Shown: positions 44,546 to 54,639, counted from the first letter of the stretch. The stretch: DNA of 64,000 nucleotides from Marinobacter mangrovi (GCF_016798325.1 NZ_JAERVO010000005.1:1-64000); one strand, 5' to 3'. The notes: generated by a model not told the origin, from the sequence alone. A program made the numbers and translations.

Positions 44546-46225
44546 ATGCCCGCCTGGTTACAACGACAACTGTCCTTTCTGCGCTGGCCCCGGCCGACGG
44601 CCGACACCCTGCGCGCCGACCTGTTCGCCGGCATCACCGTCGGGCTGGTGCTGATCCCCCAGTCCCTGGCCTACGCCACCCTGGCCGGCATGCCACCGGC
44701 TACCGGCCTCTACGCGGCCCTGCTGCCCGGCATCATCGGCATCCTGTTCGGCTCGTCGCCGCTGCTGGCCGTGGGGCCGGTCGCGCTGACCAGCCTGCTG
44801 ACGTTCTCGGCCCTGGCGCCGCTCGCGGAGCCGGGTGGTGCGCAGTGGATCAGCCTGGCCATCTGGCTGGCGCTGTATTCCGGGCTGATCCAGTTGCTGC
44901 TGGGGGTCTGCCGCATGGGCGTGTTTGCCAACTTCATCTCCAATGCCGTGATCACCGGCTTCATCAACGCGGCCGCGTTCATCATCCTCGGCTCCCAGCT
45001 GCCATCACTGCTGGGCCTGCCCGGCCCGCTCGACGGGCATTGGCTGGAGACCGTCGCGAACCATTGGCAGCAGACTCCCGGCGTCTGGCTGGCGACGGCC
45101 GCGCTCGGGCTGGGATCGGTCGGGATGCTGGTGGTGCTGCGACGATGGGTGCCGGCGATTCCCGGGGTGATCGTGGTGTGCGCGCTGGGGATCGCCCTCA
45201 GCGCCGGGCTGGGTTTCAGCGGGGACGTGGTGGGCGCCATTCCCGCAGGCCTGCCAGGCCTCGCGCTGCCGCCCGCGTTATCGGCGGAACAGCACCGGGC
45301 CCTGCTGACGCCCGCGATCGTGATCGCCCTGGTGAGTTTCACCGAAGCCATGTCCAGCTGCCGCACCTTGGCCCGTCGAGAAAAGGCCCCGTGGGACCGC
45401 AACCAGGAACTGATCGGCCAGGGGCTGGCCAAGATGGTCAGTGGCTTCAGCGGCGCCTTCCCGGTCAGCGGCTCCTTTTCGCGCTCGGCGCTGAACGCCT
45501 ACAGCGGAGCCAAAACCGCCTGGTCGACCCTGTTCGCTGCCGCTTGTGTCGCGCTGGGCCTGTGTTTTCTCACCGGGATACTTGCGGATCTGCCCAAGGC
45601 GGTGCTGGCCGCCATCATCATCGTGCCGGTGCTGAACCTGATCGACCTGCGCGGCCTGCACCAGATCTGGCGCGTCAGCCGCAAGGACGGCGTGGTCGCC
45701 CTGGTCACCGCCGCCGTCACGCTGGCGACCGCTCCGCACCTGTACTGGGGCATCGTCGCCGGTTTCGGGCTGTCGATCCTGTTTTTCCTCTACCAGCACG
45801 CCATGCCCCGCATCGTGGAGCTCGGGCGCCACGAGTCCGGTGCCCTGCGGGACCGGGCGGTCTACGACCTGCCGCCGATCGCGCCCGGCACGCTGATGGT
45901 GCGGATGGACGCCTCGCTGACCTTCATCACCGCTGCACCACTGGAGCGTTTCATCCGCCAGCGCATCGACCGCAAACCCGCAGTCACGACCGTGATCCTC
46001 TCCGCCTCCTCCCTGAACCGCATCGATTCGACCGGCACCGACACCCTGGCCCAGATCGCCCAACTCCTGAGTGACCGCAACATTCGGCTCTACGTGTCCG
46101 GCGCCAAATACCAGGTTCGCGCTGCCATCCAGCAGGCTGGCCTGATGGCCCTGCTGGGCGATGGCGCCTTCACCGCCACGGATCAGCACGCGATCGACCG
46201 GGCCGTCTCCACATCGCCCGCCTGA
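44546..46225 (+). CDS. SulP family anion (sulfate) transporter
   Basis: This 559-residue protein has 12-14 membrane segments followed by a cytoplasmic STAS domain (about residues 440-550). The SulP signature region is ITVGLVLIPQSLAYATLAGMPPATGLYAA (about 32-60), and AFPVSGSFSRSALNAYSGAKT is a second family block. SulP proteins move sulfate, bicarbonate or dicarboxylates. Beside an alkyl sulfatase, a sulfate role (removal of the product or uptake) is plausible but inferred. It is the first plus-strand gene, divergent from iclR. Confidence 0.9.
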   Translation: MPAWLQRQLSFLRWPRPTADTLRADLFAGITVGLVLIPQSLAYATLAGMPPATGLYAALLPGIIGILFGSSPLLAVGPVALTSLLTFSALAPLAEPGGAQWISLAIWLALYSGLIQLLLGVCRMGVFANFISNAVITGFINAAAFIILGSQLPSLLGLPGPLDGHWLETVANHWQQTPGVWLATAALGLGSVGMLVVLRRWVPAIPGVIVVCALGIALSAGLGFSGDVVGAIPAGLPGLALPPALSAEQHRALLTPAIVIALVSFTEAMSSCRTLARREKAPWDRNQELIGQGLAKMVSGFSGAFPVSGSFSRSALNAYSGAKTAWSTLFAAACVALGLCFLTGILADLPKAVLAAIIIVPVLNLIDLRGLHQIWRVSRKDGVVALVTAAVTLATAPHLYWGIVAGFGLSILFFLYQHAMPRIVELGRHESGALRDRAVYDLPPIAPGTLMVRMDASLTFITAAPLERFIRQRIDRKPAVTTVILSASSLNRIDSTGTDTLAQIAQLLSDRNIRLYVSGAKYQVRAAIQQAGLMALLGDGAFTATDQHAIDRAVSTSPA

Positions 46226-46309
46226 GCCAACCCGCCGTTCCCGGAACCGGCGCCATGGCCGCCGGCTCCGGCCTCTATGACATCATTTTTCGTAATACCT
46301 GATCAATAA

Positions 46310-46322
46310 AAATAGTATTTTT
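46310..46322 (+). promoter_or_regulatory. 13-base box upstream of the acyl-CoA ligase gene
   Basis: AAATAGTATTTTT, the reverse complement of the box at 40430-40442, lies 121-133 bases before the ligase start. It points toward the gene in the same sense as the tctC copy. Confidence 0.45.
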
Positions 46323-46442
46323 CTTGCTCTGACTCCCTGTGCATCATCGATTCCAGTCCATTTCAAGAAAAACAGGACCACAGACAGATCCCGGGCCCTC
46401 AGACAGCCCGACGGAGATCGATGCCGATAGAAGGAGCCAACA

Positions 46443-47996
46443 ATGAACCTCGGCCGCTTTGTCACGCGCAGTGCCCGCTACTGGGGCGATGCCCCCGCCG
46501 TAGCGGACAGCCGACGCACCGTGACCTACACCCAGCTTGAAGAACGCACCAATCGCCTGGCCAATGCCCTGTTAGGGCTCGGCCTGGAACCTGGCGATCG
46601 CGTGGCCATGTACTCGGGCAACCGCTCGGAACTGGTGGAAATCGAAGTCGCGCTCTACAAGGCCGGACTGGTCAAGGCGCCGCTGAATGCGCGCCTGGCC
46701 CTGGACGAAGCCATCCACGTGCTGGCCGACGCGGATGCCCGCGTCCTGATCGTCGGGCCGGAGCACGCCGACCAGGTGCAGGATCACCGCACCGACCTGC
46801 CGTCCATCGAACACGTGGTGGTGATCGACAGTCCCGCCGACGATGGCTTTGAGCGCCTGCTGGAAGCCGGCCAGTCGCAGTTCGAGGCCCGTGACGTGGA
46901 TCTCGACGCGCCCGCCGTTCTGCATTACACCTCGGGCTCTTCGGGCCGGTTGAAGGCCGCCGTCCAGACCTTCGGCAACCGGCTCGCGCTGCTGCGCAAG
47001 TCCATGATGCTGCCGGATGTGGGCCCGAACGAGGGCGCAGAGAAAGTCGCCCACGTCGGCCCGGTGACCCACGCCAGCGGCATGCAGGTGATGCCGGTCC
47101 TGGCCAAGGGCGGCTGCAACTACCTCGTCGACCGGTTCGACATGGCGTCCCTGCTCCGGACCATCGAGCAGGAGCGCATCACCCGTTTCTTTGCCGTGCC
47201 CACCATGATCTATCGCCTGCTGGATGCTCAGCTTGGCGGGCAATACGACCTGTCGAGCCTGAACCGCATTACTTACGGCGCAGCGCCCATGGCTCCGGCC
47301 CGTCTGCGGGAAGCCATCGGCCAGTTCGGCCCGATCTTCATGCAGGGCTACGGCGCCGGTGAGACCACCTCCACCATCACCCTGCTGACCGCCGAGGACC
47401 ACATCCGCGGCCTGGAATCGAAGCCGGAACTGCTGGCGTCCTGCGGCCGTCCCTACGGCGAGTCGGATGTGATCGTGGCGGACGACGACGGCCAGCCGGT
47501 CGGCACCGGCGAAGCGGGGGAAATCCTGGTTCGCGGCCCCGACGTGATGCAGGGCTACTGGCGCGCACCGGATCTCACCGCCGAAGTCCTGAAAGACGGC
47601 TGGTACCACACCGGAGACGTGGCGCGGGTCGACGATGAAGGCTTCTTCTACATCATCGACCGCAAGAAGGACATGATCATTTCCGGTGGCTTTAACGTTT
47701 ACCCGGCAGAGGTCGAAGCCGTGTTGTTCGAACACCCGGCCGTGTCCGAGTGCTGCGTGCTCGGCACCCCCAACAGCGAATGGGGCGAACAGGTCACTGC
47801 GCTCGTGGTGCCCCGCCCCGGCGTCGAGCTGTCCGAGAACGAGCTGGCCAGCTTCTGCGCGGCCCGCCTCGCCCGCTTCAAGAAGCCCCGCCAGATCGTC
47901 TTTACCGACGAACTGCCCAAGAACCCCAACGGCAAAATCGCCCGGCGTCTGGTCCGGGAGCGCTACTGGCAATCCGAAGAACGCCAGGTCGGTTAA
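46443..47996 (+). CDS. AMP-binding acyl-CoA ligase (fatty-acid--CoA ligase family)
   Basis: This 517-residue enzyme activates a carboxylic acid to its CoA thioester via an acyl-adenylate. The P-loop-like motif is YTSGSSGRLK (about residues 162-171), where the usual Pro before Lys is Leu. Motif YGAGETT and the GWYHTGDVARVDDEGFFYIIDRKKDMIISGG core follow. The C-terminal PKNPNGKIARR carries the adenylation lysine. It follows a 217-base spacer with the 13-base box and precedes the acyl-CoA dehydrogenase by 14 bases. It would feed acids from alcohol/aldehyde oxidation into beta-oxidation. Confidence 0.93.
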   Translation: MNLGRFVTRSARYWGDAPAVADSRRTVTYTQLEERTNRLANALLGLGLEPGDRVAMYSGNRSELVEIEVALYKAGLVKAPLNARLALDEAIHVLADADARVLIVGPEHADQVQDHRTDLPSIEHVVVIDSPADDGFERLLEAGQSQFEARDVDLDAPAVLHYTSGSSGRLKAAVQTFGNRLALLRKSMMLPDVGPNEGAEKVAHVGPVTHASGMQVMPVLAKGGCNYLVDRFDMASLLRTIEQERITRFFAVPTMIYRLLDAQLGGQYDLSSLNRITYGAAPMAPARLREAIGQFGPIFMQGYGAGETTSTITLLTAEDHIRGLESKPELLASCGRPYGESDVIVADDDGQPVGTGEAGEILVRGPDVMQGYWRAPDLTAEVLKDGWYHTGDVARVDDEGFFYIIDRKKDMIISGGFNVYPAEVEAVLFEHPAVSECCVLGTPNSEWGEQVTALVVPRPGVELSENELASFCAARLARFKKPRQIVFTDELPKNPNGKIARRLVRERYWQSEERQVG

Positions 47997-48010
47997 CGGA
48001 GGTCATCACC

Positions 48011-49189
48011 ATGCATCAGGAATTCAAAGGCACCCCGACCGGGGAACAGGTTCGCGCCGAGGCACAGGCCTTCATCCGCGAAGTGCTGATCCCTCTGGAG
48101 CAGGAACACGGCATCGGCTATGAATCCGACGTTCCCATCGAGCTACTGCGTCAGATCTGGAAAGCGTCCCGGGATGCCGGTCTGTATGGCGCACAGCTGC
48201 CTGAAAAGCTGGGCGGCCGCGGCCTGACCATCTACGACCAGTGCCTGCTCAAGGAAGACGTCGTGTCCGCCGGCGCCAAGCTGGGTGCCCACGTGCTGGG
48301 CGAGCTGGGCGGCCCTCCCCGCGTCGGGCACCTGTTTGGTTTTGCCACCGAGCAACAGCTGGAATCCCACTTCCTGCCCGTGGTCCGGGCCGAGCGCACC
48401 GTCTGCTTCGCCCTGACCGAACCGGGAGCCGGCTCCGACGCCAGTCGCCTGGCATCGCGTGCCGAGGCCGATGGAGACCATTTTGTTCTCAACGGTCACA
48501 AGCGCTACATCTCCGGCGCGCCCTACGCGGATTTCGCCATCCTGATGGCAGCCACGGATCCGACGGCCGGGCCGAAAGGCGTCACCGCCTTCCTGGTGGA
48601 TTTCGACCAGCCCGGCGTCACGCTGGACAGCGACTACCTGCCCATCAGCGGTCAGCGCAGTCATGCGGACATTCATCTGGAAAACGTCCGTATCCACAAG
48701 GACAACATCATCGGCGGCCTGGGTCGTGGCTTCCAGTTGGGCATGGCCCGCATCAACGTCAACCGGCTGCTGCACTGCCCCACCATGCTGGGTCTGGCCC
48801 GGCGGGCGCTGACGGCAGCGGCGGAATACGCCACCCAGCGCCAGCAGTTCGGCGGCCCCATCGCCCAGTTCCAGGCCATCCAGCACATGCTGGCCGACAT
48901 GGCCACGGAACTGCACGCCGCCCGTTCGATGATGCTGGATGTCGCCAGCCGCATCGACCGGGGCGAGGACACCCGGGAAGCCTCGGCCATGAGCAAGCTG
49001 TTCGCGTCCGAGCGGGCGTTCCAGATCGCCGATCGCGCCCTGCAGATCCACGGCGGCGTCGGCCTGATGAAAGGGAACGACGTGGAGTTCATCTTCCGCG
49101 CCCTGCGCATGTACCGGATCGTCACCGGCACCAGCGAAATCCAGCGCAACACCATCGCCAAGGGGCTGCTCAAAAACCTGGGCAGCTAA
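48011..49189 (+). CDS. acyl-CoA dehydrogenase
   Basis: This 392-residue flavoenzyme introduces a trans-2 double bond into acyl-CoA. The FAD-binding family segments are CFALTEPGAGSDAS (about 137-150) and YISGAPYADFAIL. The C-terminal RIVTGTSEIQRNTIAKGLL is the standard ending. The ATG at 48011 follows GGAGG, 14 bases after the ligase stop, so the two are co-transcribed. Together they form the entry to beta-oxidation in this cluster. Chain-length preference is unknown. Confidence 0.94.
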   Translation: MHQEFKGTPTGEQVRAEAQAFIREVLIPLEQEHGIGYESDVPIELLRQIWKASRDAGLYGAQLPEKLGGRGLTIYDQCLLKEDVVSAGAKLGAHVLGELGGPPRVGHLFGFATEQQLESHFLPVVRAERTVCFALTEPGAGSDASRLASRAEADGDHFVLNGHKRYISGAPYADFAILMAATDPTAGPKGVTAFLVDFDQPGVTLDSDYLPISGQRSHADIHLENVRIHKDNIIGGLGRGFQLGMARINVNRLLHCPTMLGLARRALTAAAEYATQRQQFGGPIAQFQAIQHMLADMATELHAARSMMLDVASRIDRGEDTREASAMSKLFASERAFQIADRALQIHGGVGLMKGNDVEFIFRALRMYRIVTGTSEIQRNTIAKGLLKNLGS

Positions 49190-49340
49190 TCCCGACCGAC
49201 ACCCACCATAGCGGCGGCCTGCCCGGGCCGCTGCCAGCCACGTTCGACCGGAGGAAAGCACACACTCACAACCCAAGAAAACAAAAACCAGATGATTCAA
49301 AAGCTTATCTAGAAAGACAAAAACAAGATGAGGTTTAACC

Positions 49341-50498
49341 ATGTATTCCAATAAAAACAGCCGGGCGTCCGTCGCCCTGGGCCTGCTCGTCTCAACCCTG
49401 TCACTCAGTCCGTTCGCGCAAGCCTACTCGGTCAAGACGGACTTTGATAACGACCCCGCCACCAAGGAAACGCTGGACGTCTACGGCACCCTGCGGCTGT
49501 CGATTGACTACGCCGATTCCGACCTGGGCAATACCCCCGAAGATCCGAGCGTCGGCCTGACCGACGGCGGCATGAGCCTGTCGTCCAACACCAGCATCAT
49601 TGGCGTGCGCGGTTCCTATGCCCTGGCCGACCAGCCCTACACGGTCGTCTGGCAACTGGAAGAAAAGGTCTATCCCGACTCGGACGGCGACGACACCTTC
49701 CGGACCCGGGATACCTTCCTGGGCGCAAAAACTCCCGTGGGCCTCTTCCGCTTCGGCCATCTCAATACGCCGTTCAAGGAAATGGGGCTGCGCAACCAGA
49801 TCTTCGTCACCACCGTGGGCGACCCCTTCGCCATTCTCGGCAAGAGCTCCCAGTCCAAAGCGCGACTCGACCTGCGGGCGGACAATGCCGTGAAGTGGGA
49901 CTTCCGGGCCGGCGGCTTCCAGATGTCGACCCTGTATTCCTTCGGCGACACGCCGGGCAACAACGACACGGAAAAATTCTACGCGGACGACAACGACAAG
50001 CAGATCATTAGCACCAGCCTGCGCTACGCGATCGGTCCCGTCGCGCTGATGGGCGCCTACGATCATCGAGAGGAAGCCTATGGCGGGCGCATCGACGCCT
50101 GGCGGGTGGGTCTGCGCTTTGAATCCGGCAGTTTCCTGGCCGGAGCCCTCTACGGAGACGTCGACACCGACGACAATGTGCTGGCCGGCTCCTTGGCCCG
50201 TGCCGAATACGGCGCCTACATCCAGCAGCACATCGTGCCGCAGGTCAGTATCGGCGCCCAATGGATGCACGCTGACGAATCGGAGCTCCCCCTGGGCGAC
50301 GACGGCGCCGACCAGTATTCGCTGGGGACCTACTACAACCCGTTCAGCCGGCTGTACCTGCACGTGGTGGGCACGATCACGAAAAACGACACCAACGGTC
50401 GCTACGGCACAGCCGACTTTGGCCACGGTGATCGCGTGTCGACCGTGCGCGGTGGTTCGCCGTTTGCGTTGTCTGTGGGCGCGCAATATTCATTCTGA
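49341..50498 (+). CDS. outer membrane porin (gram-negative porin family)
   Basis: This 385-residue protein has a signal peptide ending at Phe-Ala-Gln-Ala (about residue 28). It has a 16-strand-type porin pattern beginning DVYGTLRLSIDYAD, with a SRASVALG-type leader and the terminal strand PFALSVGAQYSF ending in Phe. It probably lets small anionic substrates cross the outer membrane. It follows the acyl-CoA dehydrogenase by 150 bases and shares its direction, so it may belong to the same catabolic unit. The long spacer could contain its own promoter. Confidence 0.9.
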   Translation: MYSNKNSRASVALGLLVSTLSLSPFAQAYSVKTDFDNDPATKETLDVYGTLRLSIDYADSDLGNTPEDPSVGLTDGGMSLSSNTSIIGVRGSYALADQPYTVVWQLEEKVYPDSDGDDTFRTRDTFLGAKTPVGLFRFGHLNTPFKEMGLRNQIFVTTVGDPFAILGKSSQSKARLDLRADNAVKWDFRAGGFQMSTLYSFGDTPGNNDTEKFYADDNDKQIISTSLRYAIGPVALMGAYDHREEAYGGRIDAWRVGLRFESGSFLAGALYGDVDTDDNVLAGSLARAEYGAYIQQHIVPQVSIGAQWMHADESELPLGDDGADQYSLGTYYNPFSRLYLHVVGTITKNDTNGRYGTADFGHGDRVSTVRGGSPFALSVGAQYSF

Positions 50499-50505
50499 AG
50501 CCCAT

Positions 50506-50531
50506 AAAAAAGCGGCCCCGAACGGGGCCGC
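50506..50531 (-). terminator. terminator between porin and exaC (acts on the minus strand)
   Basis: GCGGCCCC and GGGGCCGC form an 8-bp stem with a GAAC loop. On the minus strand six T follow, so it ends exaC transcripts. On the plus strand the hairpin has no T-run but could protect the porin mRNA end. Confidence 0.8.
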
Positions 50532-50665
50532 AAACAATGGCAGGAGGACACAGACGCAATCTGTTGGGGTCCGGTCGGAGGGGCCGGACCGTGTTCAGTT
50601 GACACCTCCCTGTGTCACCTCGCCTCGTCTACTGACTTCTCAGCCAGTTCGGGTCTCGCCCGGAC

Positions 50666-52186
50666 TCAGAAGAAGCCCAGCGGGTTGGTGTCGTAGCTGA
50701 TCAGCATGTTCTTGGTCTGCTGATAGTGTTCGAGCGCCATCTTGTGGGTCTCGCGGCCAACACCGGATTTCTTGTAGCCGCCGAAGGCCGCACCCGCCGG
50801 GTAGGCGTGGTAGCAGTTCATCCACACCCGACCGGCCTGGATACCACGGCCCATCCGGTACTGACGGTTGGTGTCGCGGGTCCAGACGCCGGCGCCCAGG
50901 CCGAACTCGGTGTCGTTGGCGATCGCCAGCGCTTCCGCTTCGTCCTTGAAGGTGGTGACACCCACCACCGGGCCGAAGATCTCTTCCTGGAAGACGCGCA
51001 TCTTGTTGTCGCCCTTGAACAGGGTCGGCTGGATGTAGAAGCCGTTGTTGAACTCGACGTCCAGTTCCTCGCGGCCACCGCCGGTCAGCACTTCAGCGCC
51101 TTCCTGTTTGCCGATTTCCAGGTAGGACATGATCTTGTCGAACTGTTCCTTACTGGCCTGGGCGCCCACCTGCACGTCGGTATCCAGCGGGTTGCCGCGC
51201 TTGATGGACTTGGTGCGCTCGATGACCTTGGCCATGAAGGCGTCGTACATGTCTTCCTGCACCAGCGCCCGGGACGGACAGGTACAGACTTCGCCCTGGT
51301 TGAAGAACGCCAGCACCACACCCTCGACGCACTTGTCGATGAATTCCGGCTCGGCGTCCATGACGTCGGAGAAGTAGATGTTCGGCGACTTGCCGCCCAG
51401 CTCGACGGTGGACGGAATGATGTTCTCGGCGGCGCACTTCATGATGTGCGAGCCGACCGGCGTGGAGCCGGTGAACGCAATCTTGGCGATGCGCTTGCTG
51501 GTGGCCAGCGCCTGGCCGGCTTCGCTGCCGAAGCCGTTGACGACGTTGATCACGCCCGGCGGCAGCAGGTCGCCGATCAGTTCCATCACGACCAGGATGG
51601 AGGCCGGGGTCTGCTCGGCCGGCTTGAGCACGGTGCAGTTACCGGCGGCCAGGCACGGCGCCAGCTTCCAGGCGGCCATCAGGATCGGGAAGTTCCACGG
51701 GATGATCTGGCCCACGACACCCAGCGGCTCGTGGAAATGATAGGCAATGGTGTTGCCGTCGATTTCGCCCATATGGCCTTCCTGGGCGCGGATGCAGCCG
51801 GCGAAGTAGCGGAAGTGATCCACAGCCAGCGGGATGTCGGCATTCAGGGTCTCGCGGACCGCCTTGCCGTTGTCCCAGGTTTCCGCCACGGCCAGCAGTT
51901 CAACGTTCTGCTCCAGGCGGTCGGCGATCTTCAGCAGGATATTGGAGCGCTCGGTGGCCGATGTCTGCCCCCAGGCCGGCGCGGCCTTATGGGCGGCATC
52001 CAGCGCCAGGTCGATGTCTTCCGCGGTGGAACGCGGGATTTCACAGATCACATCACCGGTAACCGGGGTGATGTTCTCGAAATACTGCCCTTTCACCGGG
52101 GCGACCCATTCGCCACCGATGTAGTTTTCATAGCGGGGTTTAAAGGAGACGACGGAGCCTTCCTTACCAGGTTGAGCGTAAATCAT
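50666..52186 (-). CDS. exaC: NAD-dependent aldehyde dehydrogenase ExaC
   Basis: This 506-residue cytosolic enzyme oxidises acetaldehyde and other aldehydes from alcohol oxidation to acids. The catalytic Cys301 is in [12 protein letters not shown] and the general base Glu262 in [12 protein letters not shown]. The NAD-binding [12 protein letters not shown] and [10 protein letters not shown] blocks are present. Length equals ExaC of Pseudomonas. The ATG at 52186 has AGAGGT upstream. Its promoter at 52260-52328 has the 60-base two-box architecture shared with exaA and exaB, so it belongs to that regulon. Confidence 0.95.
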   Translation of the reverse strand: MIYAQPGKEGSVVSFKPRYENYIGGEWVAPVKGQYFENITPVTGDVICEIPRSTAEDIDLALDAAHKAAPAWGQTSATERSNILLKIADRLEQNVELLAVAETWDNGKAVRETLNADIPLAVDHFRYFAGCIRAQEGHMGEIDGNTIAYHFHEPLGVVGQIIPWNFPILMAAWKLAPCLAAGNCTVLKPAEQTPASILVVMELIGDLLPPGVINVVNGFGSEAGQALATSKRIAKIAFTGSTPVGSHIMKCAAENIIPSTVELGGKSPNIYFSDVMDAEPEFIDKCVEGVVLAFFNQGEVCTCPSRALVQEDMYDAFMAKVIERTKSIKRGNPLDTDVQVGAQASKEQFDKIMSYLEIGKQEGAEVLTGGGREELDVEFNNGFYIQPTLFKGDNKMRVFQEEIFGPVVGVTTFKDEAEALAIANDTEFGLGAGVWTRDTNRQYRMGRGIQAGRVWMNCYHAYPAGAAFGGYKKSGVGRETHKMALEHYQQTKNMLISYDTNPLGFF

Positions 52187-52259
52187 GATAGTGACCTCTC
52201 TTGTTATATGGTCGCGACCGCACTTGGACCGCATGAGGCGAATCCTGCGTCTACGATTT

Positions 52260-52328
52260 CACTCTAGCCAGCACCTGTTGGCCACGAAATGGTTCCTTCG
52301 ATGCGTCCATCTCGTTATTTGGTAGTAG
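52260..52328 (-). promoter_or_regulatory. exaC promoter, quinoprotein regulon architecture
   Basis: On the minus strand CTACTACCAA begins at 52328, CGAAGGAACCAT 28 bases later at 52300, and GCTAGAGTG a further 32 bases later at 52268. The spacings are identical to those upstream of exaB. The start codon follows about 75 bases after the last box. Confidence 0.65.
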
Positions 52329-52352
52329 GAAAAAATCGGCATAAGTTCAAAT

Positions 52353-52377
52353 AAAAAAGGGCTCCATCGGAGCCCTT
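52353..52377 (-). terminator. terminator of the quinoprotein dehydrogenase gene
   Basis: AAGGGCTCC and GGAGCCCTT form a 9-bp stem with an ATC loop. On the minus strand the T-run TTTTTT follows. It lies 115 bases after the dehydrogenase stop and just upstream of the exaC promoter. Confidence 0.85.
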
Positions 52378-52491
52378 CTCATAAGTGCCAGGCCCAAGAC
52401 CCGGCATACGTGGCCTGGCGGTTATCCCGGACTTTATTACGGGTCGTTAACGACCCGCCGCCCGGGATTCGTCACCGGCCACCGCGATAGA

Positions 52492-54270
52492 TCAGCGGCT
52501 GGCCACGTTGTCGTTCGGTAGTTTGAAAGTCCAGACCGTACCGCCCTGGTTGAAGTCCTTCACCACCTTGGCCACTTCGCCGCCCCACAGCGGGACCGCG
52601 CCACCCCAGCCGGTGGTGATGGAGACGTACTGCTCGCCACCCATCTTCCAGGTGATCGGCGTGCCGACGATGCCGGTGCCGGTGTTGAACTTGTACAGTT
52701 CTTTACCCGTCTTGGCGTCGAAGGCCTTGAAGTAGCCTTCCGGCGTACCGGTGAACACCAGGTTGCCGGCAGTGGTCATGACACCACCCCACAGCGGCGC
52801 GGTGTTCTCGTAGCGCCAGACTTCCTTGCCGGTCTTGGGATCCATCGCCCGCAGCACACCGATGTAGTTGTCGTGCGCCGGCTTGATGGTGAACCCGGCA
52901 CCCAGATAGGCCGCGCCTTTCTTGTAGGACACCGGCTCGTTCCAGATGTCCATGGACCACTCGTTGGACGGCACGTAGAACAGCTCGGTGTTCGGGTTGT
53001 AGGCAATCGGCATCCAGTTCTTGCCGCCAAGGAAGGCCGGCTGGGCGACAACCACCTTACCCTTCTCGCCCTTCATGTCCGCCGGATCGCCCGGGCGGCC
53101 GTTGTCGGTGTAGATCGGACGGCCGTTCTCATCCAGGCCCTTGGCCCAGGTGATCTTGTCCACGAACGGGAAGCCGCGGATGAAGTCGCCGTTCTCGCGG
53201 TTCAGCACGTACATGAAGCCGTTCCGGTCCGCAGTGGCGGCGGCCTTGATGGTCTTGCCGTTTTCCTTCAGGTCAAAGGAGACCAACTCGTTGACGCCGT
53301 CATAGTCCCAGCCGTCGTGCGGAGTGGTCTGGAAGTGCCACTTGATGCTGCCGTCGTCCGGGTCGATCGCCAGACGGGAGGAGGAGAACAGGTTGTCGCC
53401 CGGACGCAGGTGCGAGTTCCACGGGGCCGGGTTACCGGTGCCGAAGAACAGGCTGTCGGTTTCCGGATCGTAGGTGCCGCCGAGCCAGGTCGCGGCGCCG
53501 CCGTTCTTCCACATGTCACCGGGCCAGGTCTTGCCGGGCGCGCCGCCGGAGATGCCGTTCTCGATCTTCTTGCCGTCCTTGTAGACGTAGCCCATGTGAC
53601 CTTCCACGGTCGGGCGGGTCCACAGGATTTCGCCGGTGTTCGGGTCGTAGGCTTCGACCTTGCCGACGATACCGAACTCACCGCCGGACACGCCGGTGAT
53701 CAGCTTGCCCTTGACGATGATCGGCGCTGCGGTGATGGAGTAGCCGGCCTGGTAGTCGGCCACTTTCTTGATCCACACCACCTTGCCGGTGTCCTTGTTC
53801 AGGGCGACCAGCTTGGCGTCCAGCGTGCCGAAGATCACCTTGTCGCCGTACAGGGCCACGCCCCGGTTGACCACGTCACAGCAGGGCATGATGCCGTCCG
53901 GCAGGCGGGCGTCGTACTGCCAGATTTCCTCGCCGGTCTTGGCGTCGATGGCGTACACGCGGGAATAGGAGGCGGAGACGTACATGACGCCGTCTTTCAC
54001 CAGCGGCTGGGATTCCTGGCCGCGTTGTTTTTCACCGCCAAAGGAGAACGCCCATACCGGCTGCAGTTGCTTGACGTTCTCGGTGGACAGGTCGTTCATC
54101 GGGCTGTAACGCTGGCCCTGCAGACCCATCCCGTAAGTCACCACATCGTCGACCGTGTCCTGGTCATTGAGCAGGTCGTCGTCGGTGACGCCGGCGGCCT
54201 GGACACTCCATGAAACAGCCAGCGCCAGCGCACTGGCGGCAAACTGTTTTCCGAATCGTGTTGCATACAT
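52492..54270 (-). CDS. exaA: PQQ-dependent alcohol dehydrogenase, lanthanide-type residues
   Basis: This 592-residue periplasmic quinoprotein has an eight-bladed propeller and a signal peptide ending at Val-Gln-Ala-Ala (about residue 26). It oxidises alcohols and passes electrons to cytochrome c550. PQQ stacks on the vicinal disulfide Cys130-Cys131 (MPCCDVV). Metal ligands are Glu198 and Asn280. The catalytic Asp322 is in GWDYDGVN. Two residues later stands Asp324, the extra ligand found in lanthanide enzymes (XoxF, PedH/ExaF). Calcium enzymes have Ala or Ser there. I therefore predict lanthanide use, although the overall type is ethanol dehydrogenase. The promoter shares the regulon boxes. 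Confidence 0.94.
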   Translation of the reverse strand: MYATRFGKQFAASALALAVSWSVQAAGVTDDDLLNDQDTVDDVVTYGMGLQGQRYSPMNDLSTENVKQLQPVWAFSFGGEKQRGQESQPLVKDGVMYVSASYSRVYAIDAKTGEEIWQYDARLPDGIMPCCDVVNRGVALYGDKVIFGTLDAKLVALNKDTGKVVWIKKVADYQAGYSITAAPIIVKGKLITGVSGGEFGIVGKVEAYDPNTGEILWTRPTVEGHMGYVYKDGKKIENGISGGAPGKTWPGDMWKNGGAATWLGGTYDPETDSLFFGTGNPAPWNSHLRPGDNLFSSSRLAIDPDDGSIKWHFQTTPHDGWDYDGVNELVSFDLKENGKTIKAAATADRNGFMYVLNRENGDFIRGFPFVDKITWAKGLDENGRPIYTDNGRPGDPADMKGEKGKVVVAQPAFLGGKNWMPIAYNPNTELFYVPSNEWSMDIWNEPVSYKKGAAYLGAGFTIKPAHDNYIGVLRAMDPKTGKEVWRYENTAPLWGGVMTTAGNLVFTGTPEGYFKAFDAKTGKELYKFNTGTGIVGTPITWKMGGEQYVSITTGWGGAVPLWGGEVAKVVKDFNQGGTVWTFKLPNDNVASR

Positions 54271-54340
54271 GGTTGCGCTCTCCCATTACTCTTGTTGTCA
54301 GATTCAGCAACGAACCGGGAACTCTTCCCGCCTCTCCTGA

Positions 54341-54409
54341 CATTCTTGGATTTGGCAACCTGTGCAACAATTGACCCGCAGACCAAGTTATCTCATCACT
54401 TGGTAGTAA
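54341..54409 (-). promoter_or_regulatory. alcohol dehydrogenase promoter, quinoprotein regulon architecture
   Basis: On the minus strand TTACTACCAA begins at 54409 and CCAAGAATG exactly 60 bases downstream at 54349. The middle box is weak here. The spacing equals that of exaB and exaC. The start codon follows about 70 bases later. Confidence 0.6.
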
Positions 54410-54450
54410 GACCCGGTTGGTTGGGGCGGCCCGGGAGCTGGAGCTTGGCC

Positions 54451-54639
54451 GCCTCCCCCTCTCCCCCAACCCCTCTCCGCGCCCCGGCCCTTCGCCAGAG
54501 GCTTCGGGCGCTACGACGGGCGAAGCGATGCTTCGCTTGTCCGCCTACGCCCCACCAGGGGAGAGGGGAGCTTATGCGGCGAACTCGAGGAAGACCCCCC
54601 CTCTCCCCTGGAGGGAGAGGGTTGGGGAGAGGGGGCTGG
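54451..54639. repeat. nested inverted-repeat element
   Basis: A pyrimidine-rich arm (54451-54480) pairs imperfectly with a purine-rich arm (54611-54639). Inside lies a perfect 13-base inverted pair (54555-54567 and 54599-54611) and a GCGAAGC/GCTTCGC hairpin at 54520-54536. No coding potential is convincing. It resembles the dispersed CT-rich inverted repeats of many proteobacteria. Confidence 0.65.
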
